From Diplonema japonicum (Eukaryota; Euglenozoa; Diplonemea; Diplonemida; Diplonemidae), in contig OZ025694.1 of NCBI GenBank assembly GCA_964019335.1, positions 372,001 to 436,000 on the forward strand: a DNA stretch of 64,000 bases, written 5' to 3'. The translations under genes and the position numbers were made by a program. Numbering within the stretch: the stretch's first letter is position 1; each line of letters starts with the position of its first letter. Under the pieces are notes generated by a model that saw nothing but the letters and a program-made list of their open reading frames with translations, did no database searches and had not been told where the DNA came from. Positions 1 through 10,880 of this stretch are shown in pieces.

Positions 1-479
1 ATATTATTTTGAGAAGAAAAAAAAAAGAAATAAGGAAACGGAAAACGGAAAAACGTTTTCCTTATTTTGATGGGGGGGGCCGTTACCCTAAGAAGGGAAA
101 ACTGTGGCCGGGTTTTGGGTCAAGGTACATGGTCAAATGGCCTTCGAAAACTGGAAAAAAAAAAGAAAAAAAAAAAAACCACCTTTGCTTTTGATACCCC
201 CTCGTAGCCATTTTTCTATCCATTTCAGTTATTTTCTTGTATTTAACAAAAGTAAGCGCTTCAGCTTTCTTGTAAGAATAAGAGAAAAGATTAGCATGCA
301 TATTTACCCCGGGCCTTATACCGTGTTGTACAAATTCTGTGCCAGGAACATTCCCTTGGTGGTTGGGGTGTGTTGAAGGTAGATATTGCTAGAGGTAGGC
401 CTTGCATCCTGTTACCATAATCATCGCATACAAAATGGTAAAATATATAAAACAAACAAAAAAAAAACGAACTATTTTT
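1..479. other. Spacer upstream of mucin-like copy A
   Basis: AT-rich spacer with poly-A/T runs and no convincing gene. Positions 28-97 carry a small palindromic repeat (AAATAAGGAAACG followed by its inverse and a G run) that recurs near 25004 and 40939. The rest is unremarkable. Confidence 0.6.
28..97 (+). repeat. Palindromic AAATAAGGAAACG repeat, copy 1
   Basis: AAATAAGGAAACG is followed within about 25 bases by CGTTTTCCTTATTTT, making an imperfect hairpin, then a G run and a second CCGTTAC-type block. Related copies lie at 25004-25067 and 40939-41078, so this is a small dispersed family. No coding content is evident. Confidence 0.55.
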
Positions 480-481
480 AG
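480..481 (+). promoter_or_regulatory. Candidate splice acceptor before mucin-like copy A
   Basis: A CTATTTTTAG run ends in AG 44 bases before the ATG at 526, with an A-rich leader between. This arrangement repeats before several + strand genes in the window. It would suit a trans-splice acceptor, but the assignment is inferred from position and composition only. Confidence 0.35.
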
Positions 482-525
482 GTGAAATATACACAAAAGA
501 AATACATGGTTTCTGGCAAATAAAT

Positions 526-3500
526 ATGCTGCCCACTCGTCTAGCTGTCTTGCTCTGGGTGCTGGCTCACGCGGGGGGGCAGGTTATAATAGGGTACAAT
601 GAGGCACCGATAAGCCTTGATATCTCTTCTACATTTGACAACCAAGGGTGGGCACGGTGCCCAGCTGGGTACGCAATGGTAGCCATTCGTCGGAGCTATT
701 GCGACAACCTGTATTGTGTTGAAGAATTTAAATGCGCACGGCCACAGGACTCCACAGGGTGGAAGAACTGCAGGAACGTCGATGTATCTTCCTCTTTCGA
801 TCGCACTGGTTGGGGTGAGTGCCCTGGAGACACCTTCCTCACTGGCTTGTGGCGCACTGGTGGCAGCTGTGATGGCCTTCTTTGCATCGAGACGATGAGC
901 TGCTGCGAGTTCGACCACCCCAACCCTTCTACTACCTCATGCCATGCGGACGCAGACTGGTACGGCTGCTTCGACAACGCGAACACCTGTTGGGTTCCCA
1001 ATGGCCGCTTCATGAAAGGGCTGTATAGGAACAGCTGCAACTCCCTGATATGCCTCGAGATGGCTAATCATCGATGCTTTCAGATCTACCCCACTCCAGC
1101 ACCCACTCCTGTCCCAACTCCTTTACCTACTCCACTACCCACTCCTTTACCTACTCCTTTACCTACTCCAGTCCCCACTCCACTACCAACTCCAGTACCA
1201 ACACCTATCCCACCTACACCATTCCCTGACACTACAGCACCTGACACCGCGATTCCCACAACTGCTCCGGACACACCAGCACCTGACACTGCAATTCCCA
1301 CAACTGCTCCGGATACACCGGCACCCGACACCGCAATTCCCACAACTGCCCCAGACACACCAGCACCTGACACAGCAATTCCCACAACTGCTCCAGACAC
1401 ACCGGCACCTGACACTGCAATTCCCACTTCTGCCCCAGACACACCAGCACCTGACACCGCGATTCCCACAACTGCCCCGGACACACCGGCACCTGATACC
1501 GCGATTCCCACAACTGCTCCGGACACACCAGCACCTGACACTGCAATTCCCACAACTGCCCCAGACACACCAGCACCTGACACTGCAATTCCTACAACTG
1601 CCCCTGACACACCGGCACCTGACACTGCAATTCCCACAACTGCCCCTGACACACCGGCACCTGATACCGCGATTCCCACAACTGCTCCGGACACACCGGC
1701 ACCTGACACTGCAATTCCCACTACTGCTCCGGACACACCAGCACCTGACACTGCAATTCCCACAACTGCCCCTGACACACCGGCACCTGACACCGCGATT
1801 CCCACAACTGCCCCTGACACACCGGCACCTGATACCGCAATTCCCACAACTGCCCCGGACACACCGGCACCTGACACTGCAATTCCCACAACTGCCCCTG
1901 ACACACCAGCACCTGACACCGCTATTCCCACAACTGCTCCAGACACACCGGCACCTGATACTGCAATTCCCACAACTGCCCCGGACACACCAGCACCTGA
2001 CACAGCAATTCCTACAACTGCCCCAGACACACCGGCACCTGACACCGCAATTCCCACTACTGCTCCGGACACACCAGCACCTGACACTGCAATTCCCACA
2101 ACTGCCCCTGACACACCGGCACCTGACACCGCGATTCCCACAACTGCCCCTGACACACCGGCACCTGATACCGCAATTCCCACAACTGCCCCGGACACAC
2201 CGGCACCTGACACTGCAATTCCCACAACTGCCCCTGACACACCAGCACCTGACACCGCTATTCCCACAACTGCTCCAGACACACCGGCACCTGATACTGC
2301 AATTCCCACAACTGCCCCGGACACACCAGCACCTGACACAGCAATTCCTACAACTGCCCCAGACACACCGGCACCTGACACCGCTATCCCAACATCGGCA
2401 CCTGATACACCAGCACCTGACACTGCAATTCCCACAACTGCCCCGGACACACCGGCACCTGACACCGCTATTCCCACTACTGCTCCGGACACACCAGCAC
2501 CTGACACTGCAATTCCCACAACTGCCCCAGACACACCAGCACCTGACACCGCTATCCCAACATCGGCACCTGATACACCAGCACCTGACACTGCAATTCC
2601 CACAACTGCCCCAGACACACCGGCACCTGATACCGCAATTCCTACAACTGCCCCAGACACACCGGCACCTGACACCGCGATTCCCACAACTGCCCCTGAC
2701 ACACCAGCACCTGACACAGCAATTCCTACAACTGCCCCTGACACACCGGCACCTGACACTGCAATTCCCACTACTGCTCCGGACACACCAGCACCTGACA
2801 CAGCAATTCCTACAACTGCCCCAGACACACCGGCACCTGACACCGCTATCCCAACATCGGCACCTGATACACCAGCACCTGACACTGCAATTCCCACAAC
2901 TGCCCCGGACACACCGGCACCTGACACCGCTATCCCAACATCGGCACCTGATACACCAGCACCTGACACTGCAATTCCCACAACTGCTCCGGACACACCA
3001 GCACCTGACACTGCAATTCCCACAACTGCCCCGGACACACCGGCACCTGATACCGCGATTCCCACAACTGCTCCAGACACACCGGCACCTGACACCGCGA
3101 TTCCCACAACTGCCCCGGACACACCAGCACCTGACACAGCAATTCCTACAACTACTCCGGACACACCGGCACCTGACACTGCTATCCCAACATCGGCACC
3201 TGATACACCGGCACCTGATACCGCAATTCCCACTACTGCTCCAGACACCCCAGCACCTGACACTGCAATTCCCACAACTGCCCCAGACACACCGGCACCT
3301 GACACTGCAATTCCCACAACTGCCCCGGACACACCAGCACCTGATACCGCGATTCCCACAACTGCTCCGGACACACCGGCACCTGACACAGCAATTCCCA
3401 CAACTGCTCCAGACACACCGGCACCTGACACCGCGATTCCCACAACTGCCCCGGACACACCAGCACCTGATACCGCAATTCCTACAACTGCCCCAGACAC

Positions 3501-6500
3501 ACCGGCACCTGACACTGCAATTCCCACAACTGCCCCCGACACACCGGCACCTGATACCGCGATTCCCACAACTGCCCCCGACACACCGGCACCTGACACC
3601 GCGATTCCCACAACTGCTCCAGACACACCAGCACCTGACACAGCAATTCCTACAACTGCCCCAGACACCCCAGCACCTGACACTGCAATCCCAACTGCTG
3701 CACCTGACACTACAGCACCGGACACCGCGATCCCTACTGTGTCACCTAACACAGTAGCTCCTGACACTGTGGTTCCTACTTCAGTACCCGATACGACAGC
3801 ACCTGACACCGCTAACCCAACATCGGCACCTGATACACCAGCACCTGATACTGCGATTCCCACAACTGCCCCTGACACTCCAGCACGTGACACTGCAGTC
3901 CCAACTGCTGCACCAAGCACTACAGCACCAGACACCTCAATCCCAACATCGGCACCTGACACTACAGCACCGGACACCGCGATCCCTTCTGTGTCACCTA
4001 ACACAATAGCTCCTGACACTGTGGTTCCTACTTCAGTACCCGATACGACAGCACCTGACACCGCGATCCCAACCTCGGCACCTGGCACCGCGATCCCTAC
4101 TGCGTCACCTAACACAATAGCTCCTGACACTGCAGTTCCTACTTCAGCACCGGACACAACAGCACCTGACACCGCAATCCCTTCCTCTGTACCTGACACA
4201 ACAGCCCCCGACACTGTGGTTCCTACTTCAGCGCCGGACACAACAGCACCTGACACTGCAACCCCAACATCGGCACCTGACACCGCAATCCCTTCCTCTG
4301 TACCTGATACAACAGCTCCCGACACCGCCACCCCAACATCGGCTCCGGACACCACAACCCCCAGCACTGCTTCCCCTACTGTTTCCCCGGACACACCGTC
4401 GCCTGACACCGCGGCACCAACACCTGCTCCCAACACACCCGCTCCCGACACCTCAGTCCCGACAACAGCACCAGATACTGTTACTCCCGCTCTCAACACT
4501 GCGATCCCAACATCGGCACCCGATACACCTTCCCCTGACACTGCGATCCCTTCTTCGGCACCCGATACTTCAGCACCTGTCACCTCGGTACCGACATCTG
4601 CCCCTGACACACTGGCACCAGGACCCGTTACCACAGCCATCCCCACTTCGGCCCCTGACACAGCAATGCCCACTTCCCAACCTGACACAGCGGCACCCGA
4701 CACAGTGGTCCCAACATCGGCCCCTGATACCTCGGCACCCAACACCGCGAATCCTACCCTTGCACCCGACACTGCAGTCCCAACATCAGTCCCCGATACA
4801 ACGACACCTGGGACACCGGCACCCGACACGGTGGTTCCAACATCTGTTCCGGATACATCTGCTCCCGACACAGCAAGCCCTACATCTTCCCCTGACACTG
4901 CGGCACCTACATCGGCACCTGACACACTGGCACCAAATACTGTTGTGCCCACCTCAGTACCAACAACAGTCCCAACGGTCAGTCCTGGAACGACACAAGT
5001 ACCGACCACAAGTCCCTTGACTTCAGTTCCAACACCTTCACCTGACACTTCGATACCTACCTCAACACCGACTCTGAGCCCTGGTACCACAGCATCCCCA
5101 AGCACTCCTTCACCTGATACGGCTTCACCCACAACGCCCCCTGACACGGCTTCCCCTGACACTTCGTCCCCTACCTCGGTACCCACTCTGGTCCCTGGAA
5201 CCACAAGCAGTCCTACTACTTCTAACCCCACAGCGTCCCCTGACACTTCTTCGCCAGATACGGCTTCACCCACAATGCCCCCTGACACGGTTTCCCCTGA
5301 CACTTCATCTCCTACCTCGGCACCTACTTTGAGCCCTGGTACCACAGCGTCTCCAAGCACTTCTTCTCCCGATACAGCTTCACCCACAACGTCCCCTGAC
5401 ACTTCGCCTCCTACCTCGGCACCTACTCTGGTCCCCGGGACCACAGCATCCCCAAGCACTCCTTCGCCTGATACAGCTTCACCCACAACGTCCCCTGCCA
5501 CGGCTTCCCCTGACACTTTGTCCCCTACCTCGGCACCTACTCTGGTCCCTGGAACCACAAGCAGTCCTACTACTTCGAACCCCACAGCGTCCCCAAGTAC
5601 TTCTTCGCCAGATACGGCTTCACCCACAACGTCCCCTGACACGGTTTCCCCTGACACCACTTCATCTCCTACTTCGGCACCTACTTTGGTCCCTGGTACC
5701 ACAGCATCCCCAAGCACTTCTTCGCCTGATACGGCTACACCCACAACGTCCCCCGACACGGCTACACCCACCTCGGCACCTACTCTGGTCCCTGGTACCA
5801 CCGTGTCCCCAAGCACTTCTTCGCCTGATACAGCTTCACCCACAACGTCCCCTGACACGGCTTCACCTGACACTTCGTCCCCTACCTCGGTGCCCACTCT
5901 GGTCCCTGGAACCACAAGCAGCCCAACCACCTCGGCACCAACCTCAACACCTACTCTGAGCCCTGGGACCACAGCATCCCCAAGCACTCCTTCGCCTGAT
6001 ACGGCTTCACCCACAATGCCCCTTGCCACGACTTCCCCTGACACTTCATCCCCTACCTCGGCACCTACTCTGGTCCCTGGTACCACAGCGTCCCCAAGCA
6101 CTTCTTCGCCTGATACAGCTTCACCCACAACGTCCCCTGACACGGCTTCACCTGACACTTCATCTCCTACCTCGGTTCCCACTCTGGTTCCTGGAACGAC
6201 AAGCAGCCCAACCACCTCGGCACCAGCCTCAACACCTACTCTGAGCCCTGGGACCACAGCATCCCCAAGCACTCCTTCGCCAGATACGGCTTCACCCATA
6301 ATGCCCCCTGCCACGGCTTCACCTGACACTTCGTCCCCTACCTCGGCACTTACTCTGGTCCCTGGAACCACAAGCAGTCCTACTACTTCTAACCCCACAG
6401 CGTCCCCAAGCACTTCTTCGCCTGATACGGCTTCACCCACAACGTCCCCTGACACGGCTTCACCTGACACTTCGTCCCCTACCTCGGCACCTACTCTGGT

Positions 6501-8784
6501 CCCTGGAACGACAAGCAGCCCACCCACCTTGGCCCCGGCCTCAACACCGACACTGAGCCCCGCGACGACTCCCTCGACTGCTTCACCTACAGGTAGTCCC
6601 ACATCTGCTCTGACAACGGCACCAGCCACAACGTCCCCCACAGGGAGCCCTGCGACACGGACGGCAGCCCCAACGCTGGCCCCGGTTCCTGGTATTACGG
6701 GGGCACCCCCCACAGGAAGCCCCCCCGCCACCACTCCCACCACCACCTCGCCGACATCAGCTCCTGTCACCTTGGGACCGACTGCTGGGACGACCGCTTC
6801 ACCAGCAGGGGGGGCTGTTCCGACCGCAATCCCCCCCACCTTAGCTCCTGGTTCTTCCCCCTCGACCCTGCCGCCTGTGACCAGCTTGCCTGCTGGGGTA
6901 ACGCTTTCCCCAACAACTACTGGAGTAACTCCTTCACCAGGAGGGACAACCACCACCACCTTCAGCCCGTCGACCCTGTCGCCTGTGACTGTGCCTGTTC
7001 CTGGGACAACCCTTCCGCCAGTGACTGCTTCCCCTGCAGGGACTACGACGAGCACCTTCAGCCCGTCGACCCTGTCCCCTGCGATCGGTGTACCCCCGAC
7101 AGCTTCCCCAGGAGGAGGAGGATCGAACCCCACATCCTCCCCCTTCATGATACCAACCTTCACCCCGCCTGTAGTCCCCACCTTCACCCCGCCTATGGTC
7201 CCTACCTTTTCTCCTCCTGCTGCACCCACCTTTACCCCTCCTTCTCCATCGGTTCCCACCTTTTCCCCAAGCACCTTGTCTCCGTCAGGGACGGGGCCAG
7301 CCACCACCGCCGCACCCTCATCGCCGGGGAGCACCTTCGAACCCAGCACCTTGTCTCCTGGCAGCACCTTCTCGCCGCCGACGACCTTGGTGCCGGGGAC
7401 GACGGAAGCTCCTGGTGGTGGTGCTGGGGGAACGACAACACTGTCTCCTGGCAGCACCTTCTCGCCGTCTACTTTGTCCCCCGGTGGCGGGACCCCCCCC
7501 GGGACCACACTAGCGCCTGGGACCACACTCGCACCTGGGACCACACTCGCACCTGGGACCACACTTTCACCTGGAACAAACACTTCGTCGTCCCCTTCAG
7601 GGGTTGGGGGGGAAACCCCTATTCCTACCTTGGGCAGCATAGAGAAGCCTCCAGCGAACGATGACGATGACGACAGCAGCTGGTTGTGGCTGCTTCTGCT
7701 TTTGTTGCTCCTCCTCCTCTGTTGCTGCCTGTTACTCTTGCTCCTCGCGTGGAGGAAGAGGAAGGCGAAGGAGCAGCAACAGCAGGGAGGGAAGTGGGAC
7801 ATGCACAGCGGGCACGTGGGGAGGGAGGACCCGATGTACGGCGAGCTGGCGTCACCACTGCATCACGAGGCGGACAACAACCCGAGGGCAGAGGACAGCT
7901 TGTATCCAGATGTGTCCCCGGGACCTTTGCTCCCCGCTTTCCTGTCACCGAATACAAACCCGAACCCGAGCAGTCCCCACGATGCGGCACACGAGCCGAA
8001 CAGGGCGGCTGGGCTTGGGTCTGCGTGGACACCTGATGCAGATGAGCCGAACAAGGCGAACGACAAGGCAGCTGGGGGTTCTGTGTGGAAACCTGATGCG
8101 GACGAGCCGAACAGGGCAAGTGATTACATTGTGGGCAGCCCGCAGACGAAGAGCCTTCCCAGCAGCGACAGCAGCAGGCCGGAGGACGCCTCGTTCGCAG
8201 AGCTCGACATCACGAAGGCCTTCCCGCCGCCACAGCTGCAGAACATATCGAGCCCGCTGAAGCGGCCGCACAGGGGGCCAAGGAGTTACGGGAGGTCGCC
8301 TGCCGTGTCGTCAGCAGCGTCGCCGTCACCCATGTCGTCTCCTTTGTCGCCACCGGTGCTGCAGAACGTGCCACCCAAGGTGCCGAAGAGGAAGACGCGG
8401 CCGATGGCGGAGCTGGCCTCGTTCGACCCTGCATGGGGGGAGGGGTCCATTGTATCTGGGCTGAGTGTCACGAAGGAACCTCTGGAGCCGTACACACCAC
8501 CATCGATCACGACAGAGGGGTCGCGGCAGACACTGCTGAACCGCAGCGGGAGGCTGACGAACCCCTTGACCCCCTCCACGAAGGGGGGAGAGGCCTCGTG
8601 GGCAAGCATGAGCGCGTTCAGCATTGGCGGGTCGAGTGGGAGGACTCCTCTGGGGCAGTACTCCACACCTTCCATCACGACAGAGGGGTCTCGGAAGACA
8701 CTGCTCTCGCGCAGCAGCAGGCGGTCCACCAAGCCGCTGGGGCCGAGTGCCGCGGAACAAGATCTGAGTGCGTTCCAAGTTTAA
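526..8784 (+). CDS. Giant mucin-like type I membrane protein, copy A
   Basis: Unbroken 2752-codon frame, no introns. Residues 1-19 look like a signal peptide ([11 protein letters not shown] core). Residues about 20-187 form a Cys-rich head with three related blocks, each carrying a C-x2-L-x-C-[IV/L]-E core. A PTP-rich hinge follows, then about 58 units of a 14-residue Thr/Pro repeat ([14 protein letters not shown]) and about 1300 residues of degenerate Thr/Ser/Pro repeats. An acidic DDDDD run precedes a poly-Leu/Cys membrane span near residue 2384. The basic stop-transfer and ~340-residue cytoplasmic tail carry repeated EPN and PSITTEGSR motifs. I infer a heavily O-glycosylated surface protein with the head projected on a long stalk. 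The ATG at 526 is chosen because the signal peptide follows at once. The head family is not one I can name. A tandem partner lies at 15099-23042. Confidence 0.9.
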   Translation: MLPTRLAVLLWVLAHAGGQVIIGYNEAPISLDISSTFDNQGWARCPAGYAMVAIRRSYCDNLYCVEEFKCARPQDSTGWKNCRNVDVSSSFDRTGWGECPGDTFLTGLWRTGGSCDGLLCIETMSCCEFDHPNPSTTSCHADADWYGCFDNANTCWVPNGRFMKGLYRNSCNSLICLEMANHRCFQIYPTPAPTPVPTPLPTPLPTPLPTPLPTPVPTPLPTPVPTPIPPTPFPDTTAPDTAIPTTAPDTPAPDTAIPTTAPDTPAPDTAIPTTAPDTPAPDTAIPTTAPDTPAPDTAIPTSAPDTPAPDTAIPTTAPDTPAPDTAIPTTAPDTPAPDTAIPTTAPDTPAPDTAIPTTAPDTPAPDTAIPTTAPDTPAPDTAIPTTAPDTPAPDTAIPTTAPDTPAPDTAIPTTAPDTPAPDTAIPTTAPDTPAPDTAIPTTAPDTPAPDTAIPTTAPDTPAPDTAIPTTAPDTPAPDTAIPTTAPDTPAPDTAIPTTAPDTPAPDTAIPTTAPDTPAPDTAIPTTAPDTPAPDTAIPTTAPDTPAPDTAIPTTAPDTPAPDTAIPTTAPDTPAPDTAIPTTAPDTPAPDTAIPTTAPDTPAPDTAIPTTAPDTPAPDTAIPTSAPDTPAPDTAIPTTAPDTPAPDTAIPTTAPDTPAPDTAIPTTAPDTPAPDTAIPTSAPDTPAPDTAIPTTAPDTPAPDTAIPTTAPDTPAPDTAIPTTAPDTPAPDTAIPTTAPDTPAPDTAIPTTAPDTPAPDTAIPTTAPDTPAPDTAIPTSAPDTPAPDTAIPTTAPDTPAPDTAIPTSAPDTPAPDTAIPTTAPDTPAPDTAIPTTAPDTPAPDTAIPTTAPDTPAPDTAIPTTAPDTPAPDTAIPTTTPDTPAPDTAIPTSAPDTPAPDTAIPTTAPDTPAPDTAIPTTAPDTPAPDTAIPTTAPDTPAPDTAIPTTAPDTPAPDTAIPTTAPDTPAPDTAIPTTAPDTPAPDTAIPTTAPDTPAPDTAIPTTAPDTPAPDTAIPTTAPDTPAPDTAIPTTAPDTPAPDTAIPTTAPDTPAPDTAIPTAAPDTTAPDTAIPTVSPNTVAPDTVVPTSVPDTTAPDTANPTSAPDTPAPDTAIPTTAPDTPARDTAVPTAAPSTTAPDTSIPTSAPDTTAPDTAIPSVSPNTIAPDTVVPTSVPDTTAPDTAIPTSAPGTAIPTASPNTIAPDTAVPTSAPDTTAPDTAIPSSVPDTTAPDTVVPTSAPDTTAPDTATPTSAPDTAIPSSVPDTTAPDTATPTSAPDTTTPSTASPTVSPDTPSPDTAAPTPAPNTPAPDTSVPTTAPDTVTPALNTAIPTSAPDTPSPDTAIPSSAPDTSAPVTSVPTSAPDTLAPGPVTTAIPTSAPDTAMPTSQPDTAAPDTVVPTSAPDTSAPNTANPTLAPDTAVPTSVPDTTTPGTPAPDTVVPTSVPDTSAPDTASPTSSPDTAAPTSAPDTLAPNTVVPTSVPTTVPTVSPGTTQVPTTSPLTSVPTPSPDTSIPTSTPTLSPGTTASPSTPSPDTASPTTPPDTASPDTSSPTSVPTLVPGTTSSPTTSNPTASPDTSSPDTASPTMPPDTVSPDTSSPTSAPTLSPGTTASPSTSSPDTASPTTSPDTSPPTSAPTLVPGTTASPSTPSPDTASPTTSPATASPDTLSPTSAPTLVPGTTSSPTTSNPTASPSTSSPDTASPTTSPDTVSPDTTSSPTSAPTLVPGTTASPSTSSPDTATPTTSPDTATPTSAPTLVPGTTVSPSTSSPDTASPTTSPDTASPDTSSPTSVPTLVPGTTSSPTTSAPTSTPTLSPGTTASPSTPSPDTASPTMPLATTSPDTSSPTSAPTLVPGTTASPSTSSPDTASPTTSPDTASPDTSSPTSVPTLVPGTTSSPTTSAPASTPTLSPGTTASPSTPSPDTASPIMPPATASPDTSSPTSALTLVPGTTSSPTTSNPTASPSTSSPDTASPTTSPDTASPDTSSPTSAPTLVPGTTSSPPTLAPASTPTLSPATTPSTASPTGSPTSALTTAPATTSPTGSPATRTAAPTLAPVPGITGAPPTGSPPATTPTTTSPTSAPVTLGPTAGTTASPAGGAVPTAIPPTLAPGSSPSTLPPVTSLPAGVTLSPTTTGVTPSPGGTTTTTFSPSTLSPVTVPVPGTTLPPVTASPAGTTTSTFSPSTLSPAIGVPPTASPGGGGSNPTSSPFMIPTFTPPVVPTFTPPMVPTFSPPAAPTFTPPSPSVPTFSPSTLSPSGTGPATTAAPSSPGSTFEPSTLSPGSTFSPPTTLVPGTTEAPGGGAGGTTTLSPGSTFSPSTLSPGGGTPPGTTLAPGTTLAPGTTLAPGTTLSPGTNTSSSPSGVGGETPIPTLGSIEKPPANDDDDDSSWLWLLLLLLLLLLCCCLLLLLLAWRKRKAKEQQQQGGKWDMHSGHVGREDPMYGELASPLHHEADNNPRAEDSLYPDVSPGPLLPAFLSPNTNPNPSSPHDAAHEPNRAAGLGSAWTPDADEPNKANDKAAGGSVWKPDADEPNRASDYIVGSPQTKSLPSSDSSRPEDASFAELDITKAFPPPQLQNISSPLKRPHRGPRSYGRSPAVSSAASPSPMSSPLSPPVLQNVPPKVPKRKTRPMAELASFDPAWGEGSIVSGLSVTKEPLEPYTPPSITTEGSRQTLLNRSGRLTNPLTPSTKGGEASWASMSAFSIGGSSGRTPLGQYSTPSITTEGSRKTLLSRSSRRSTKPLGPSAAEQDLSAFQV
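1228..3700 (+). repeat. 42-bp minisatellite in copy A stalk
   Basis: About 58 tandem copies of a 42-bp unit encode the 14-residue Thr/Pro repeat. Units differ mostly at synonymous third positions and at a TTAP/TSAP switch. A block of eight units (336 bp) starting near 1714 is repeated exactly starting near 2050, which accounts for the length difference from copy B. Confidence 0.9.
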
Positions 8785-9063
8785 AAGCTCGTAAAAGGTT
8801 TCTTATTTTATTTCTGTTAAATGGGCGGAACTTAAAGTTTACGTATGCCCTTTTATTTTATTTTTTTTTGTCCGCTCTCCTCCCCACTCCCTACCCTTTC
8901 CCCTAAGCCTCAATGAAATACCTCACTACCTACTGTTCGCCCAGTATCGGTCTTTTTTGTTTCCTACATTTGAGAGCAACCTCCTTGTAAGGTGCCCTCT
9001 GTGTAGTATGGTGCTGATGCGTCTTTTTGTTTTTCATATTTCTTCCCCCCCCCTTTTTTTTTG

Positions 9064-9102
9064 GATGAGAACAAGGGTCTCACGAAGTCCCCTTCTCATA
9101 TA
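9064..9102 (+). repeat. LINE-tail-like block, diverged
   Basis: GATGAGAACAAGGG followed by TCTCACGAAG and CTCATATA matches the terminal block of LINE fragments at 27647-27693 and 33906-33951. It is probably a short relic of a LINE or SINE 3' end. Confidence 0.4.
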
Positions 9103-9968
9103 CCCTTTTTTTTTTTAAAACTGTTTGGTGCCGTTTCACCCCTCCAACTTGCGTGGTTTTGCTGTCTGAGTGGTTACTCTGTTTGGAGTAAACAATGGGT
9201 TGAGAAGTTCGCAAATCGCGGCCCAACCCGCATTAAAAAAAAAAAAAGAAAAAAAGAAAAAAGAACCGACAGACAGCCGATAAGAAGGGGGGGGTGGGGG
9301 GGGGAAGGAAATAAATAGTTCAGTAGTTCTCCCTCTCTTCCCTTTTCCGTTCTCCTTTCCCTAGGGATCTTTCCCTTTCGTTCTGTTTACCCAATAGCTG
9401 AATTTGATATATTTATTTTTTTGTCTACGTTTATTTACTTATTTTCTTTTTTAATGCTACCATTAAGATGTAACAAACCTTTTACCTTCTCGTTGCCTTT
9501 CTATTCAAAAGTGTGTTTTTTCTTTTTTTTTTTTTCCCTTCTTCTTTTGCTGTTTTAACCCTTGTCAGAAGAAAACAAGTTTTTCTTCGTTTGTCTTTGG
9601 TGTCCCTCCTCTTCTCTTTGTTTTTCTCTCTTTTTTTTTTTTTTTTTTTTGACAAATTCGTGACTTTGTAACAAAGGAAACCTGAGCTGGAGAGTCCTCG
9701 AATGATTGGTACGGCATGTCCTGTGCCCAAAAAAGAAAAAAGAAAAAAGAAATGACAACTTCTTTTCTACCTAAAAAAGAATATTAAACCGTGGTGAGTT
9801 AGTTGCTTGAAGCTGACCCTGTGATATCGTGAGGTCTATAGAAAAGGGGGAAAAAAAAGGGGGGGGGGGTAAATGAAGAAATAAAGGGAAGGAAGGTTAC
9901 AAGATTCTTTTTAAAATCGTGGGGGTGGGGGACATTCCCACCTCCTCTTTTTCTTTTTCTTTTTCTTC

Positions 9969-9999
<31 letters not shown>

Positions 10000-10280
10000 T
10001 CAAAAAAAAAAAAAGAGAGTCCGTGAAGAAAATAAAAAATTGTGTTTGAGGAAAAAAACAGTTTTTTTTTTTGTTTTTGTTTTTTGTTCCTCAGTCTATC
10101 TACAATCGAGCCGTTCTTTTTTTTTTTTTTTTTTGTGCAGGTTGCCGCCGCCAACAACACCGGCCTCCTTTAACTCTTACATATTATATTTTGGAAGATA
10201 TAAACGTCAGGCACTACTGTGGGTAGCAGGGAACGACCCCAAAAGGGGAGCATCATCAGGTAGGCACGCCACCGCGGCGA

Positions 10281-10475
10281 GCCGTTGCTAACCACTTCGT
10301 TCCTATCATAGTGATTTTTTTTTTTTTTTTTTTGATGCGCAGCAGTAGACACTCCCCGACAGAGCCTGCAACGGGCAGTACGAGGAGCACAAAAAAAAAA
10401 AAAAAAATTGCAAAAGATTTCTTTTTCCTTTTTTTTTTGTAACCACTTCATTTCCTATCATAGCGAAATTCTTGC
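10281..10475 (+). repeat. Two copies of dispersed CCGTTGCTAACCACTTCG repeat
   Basis: CCGTTGCTAACCACTTCG followed by TTCCTATCATAGTGA occurs at 10281-10313, and a partial copy lies at 10440-10475. Other copies are at 33147-33186, 57539-57577 and 58074-58108. Each is followed by a poly-T or T-rich run, which suits fragments of a retroposed element. Confidence 0.6.
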
Positions 10476-10546
10476 TTTTCCCATGTATCAATAGGCCTAC
10501 CCACCCCTTCTTTTTCTTCTTCTTTTTTTTTTCTCTCCTTTTTTTG

Positions 10547-10677
10547 CATGAATAAAAAACAATATACTGACAATGAATTGTTACTGCTAAAAAGAGTAGT
10601 GGTAGCATTGTTGGGCTTATTCTTCTACAGGTTAACCCCCGGCTGTGCACAAACAAAAAATCAACTCTTTTTGGCCC
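10547..10677 (+). repeat. Dispersed repeat with TTAACCCCCGGCTGTGC core, copy 1
   Basis: About 130 bp closely match 52701-52830, including the shared blocks AAAAAGAGTAGTGGTAGC and TTAACCCCCGGCTGTGCAC. A related, more diverged block lies at 57917-58010. It contains no credible gene and I read it as a SINE-like relic. Confidence 0.65.
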
Positions 10678-10794
10678 TGTCCGTGGTCAATTATTTGTTG
10701 ACCGCAAAGAAGCACACGAATGAAAAAAGAAAAAAGAAGAAAAAAAAAGAAAACTGCAAAAGAAAAAGGAAATAAAGAAAAAGCTCCCCCCCCT

Positions 10795-10880
10795 TGTCTA
10801 AACAATAGAGGAACGTTTGGTAAACATGTGTTTGCAGGTTAAAGCCTTCTAAAGGTTATTACGCACAAACAAACGGCCAC
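10795..10880 (+). repeat. Dispersed TCTAAACAA..GGAACGTT repeat
   Basis: TCTAAACAATAGAGGAACG and the following ACAAACAAACGGC block align with 57917-58010 (TCTAAACAAAAGGGGAACG then ACAAACAACGGC). This is a diverged repeat family of unknown origin ending in a T run. Confidence 0.45.

Noticed and set aside
1086-7802. A 2238-codon minus-strand open frame inside copy A (and 2130 codons inside copy B, 15674-22066)
   Set aside because: It exists because the 42-bp unit is a multiple of three and its reverse phase lacks stop codons. The Val/Ser/Gly periodic product mirrors the sense repeat and includes the antisense of the membrane span.
9482-10451. Several 80-95 codon Lys/Phe-rich frames
   Set aside because: Homopolymer artefacts.
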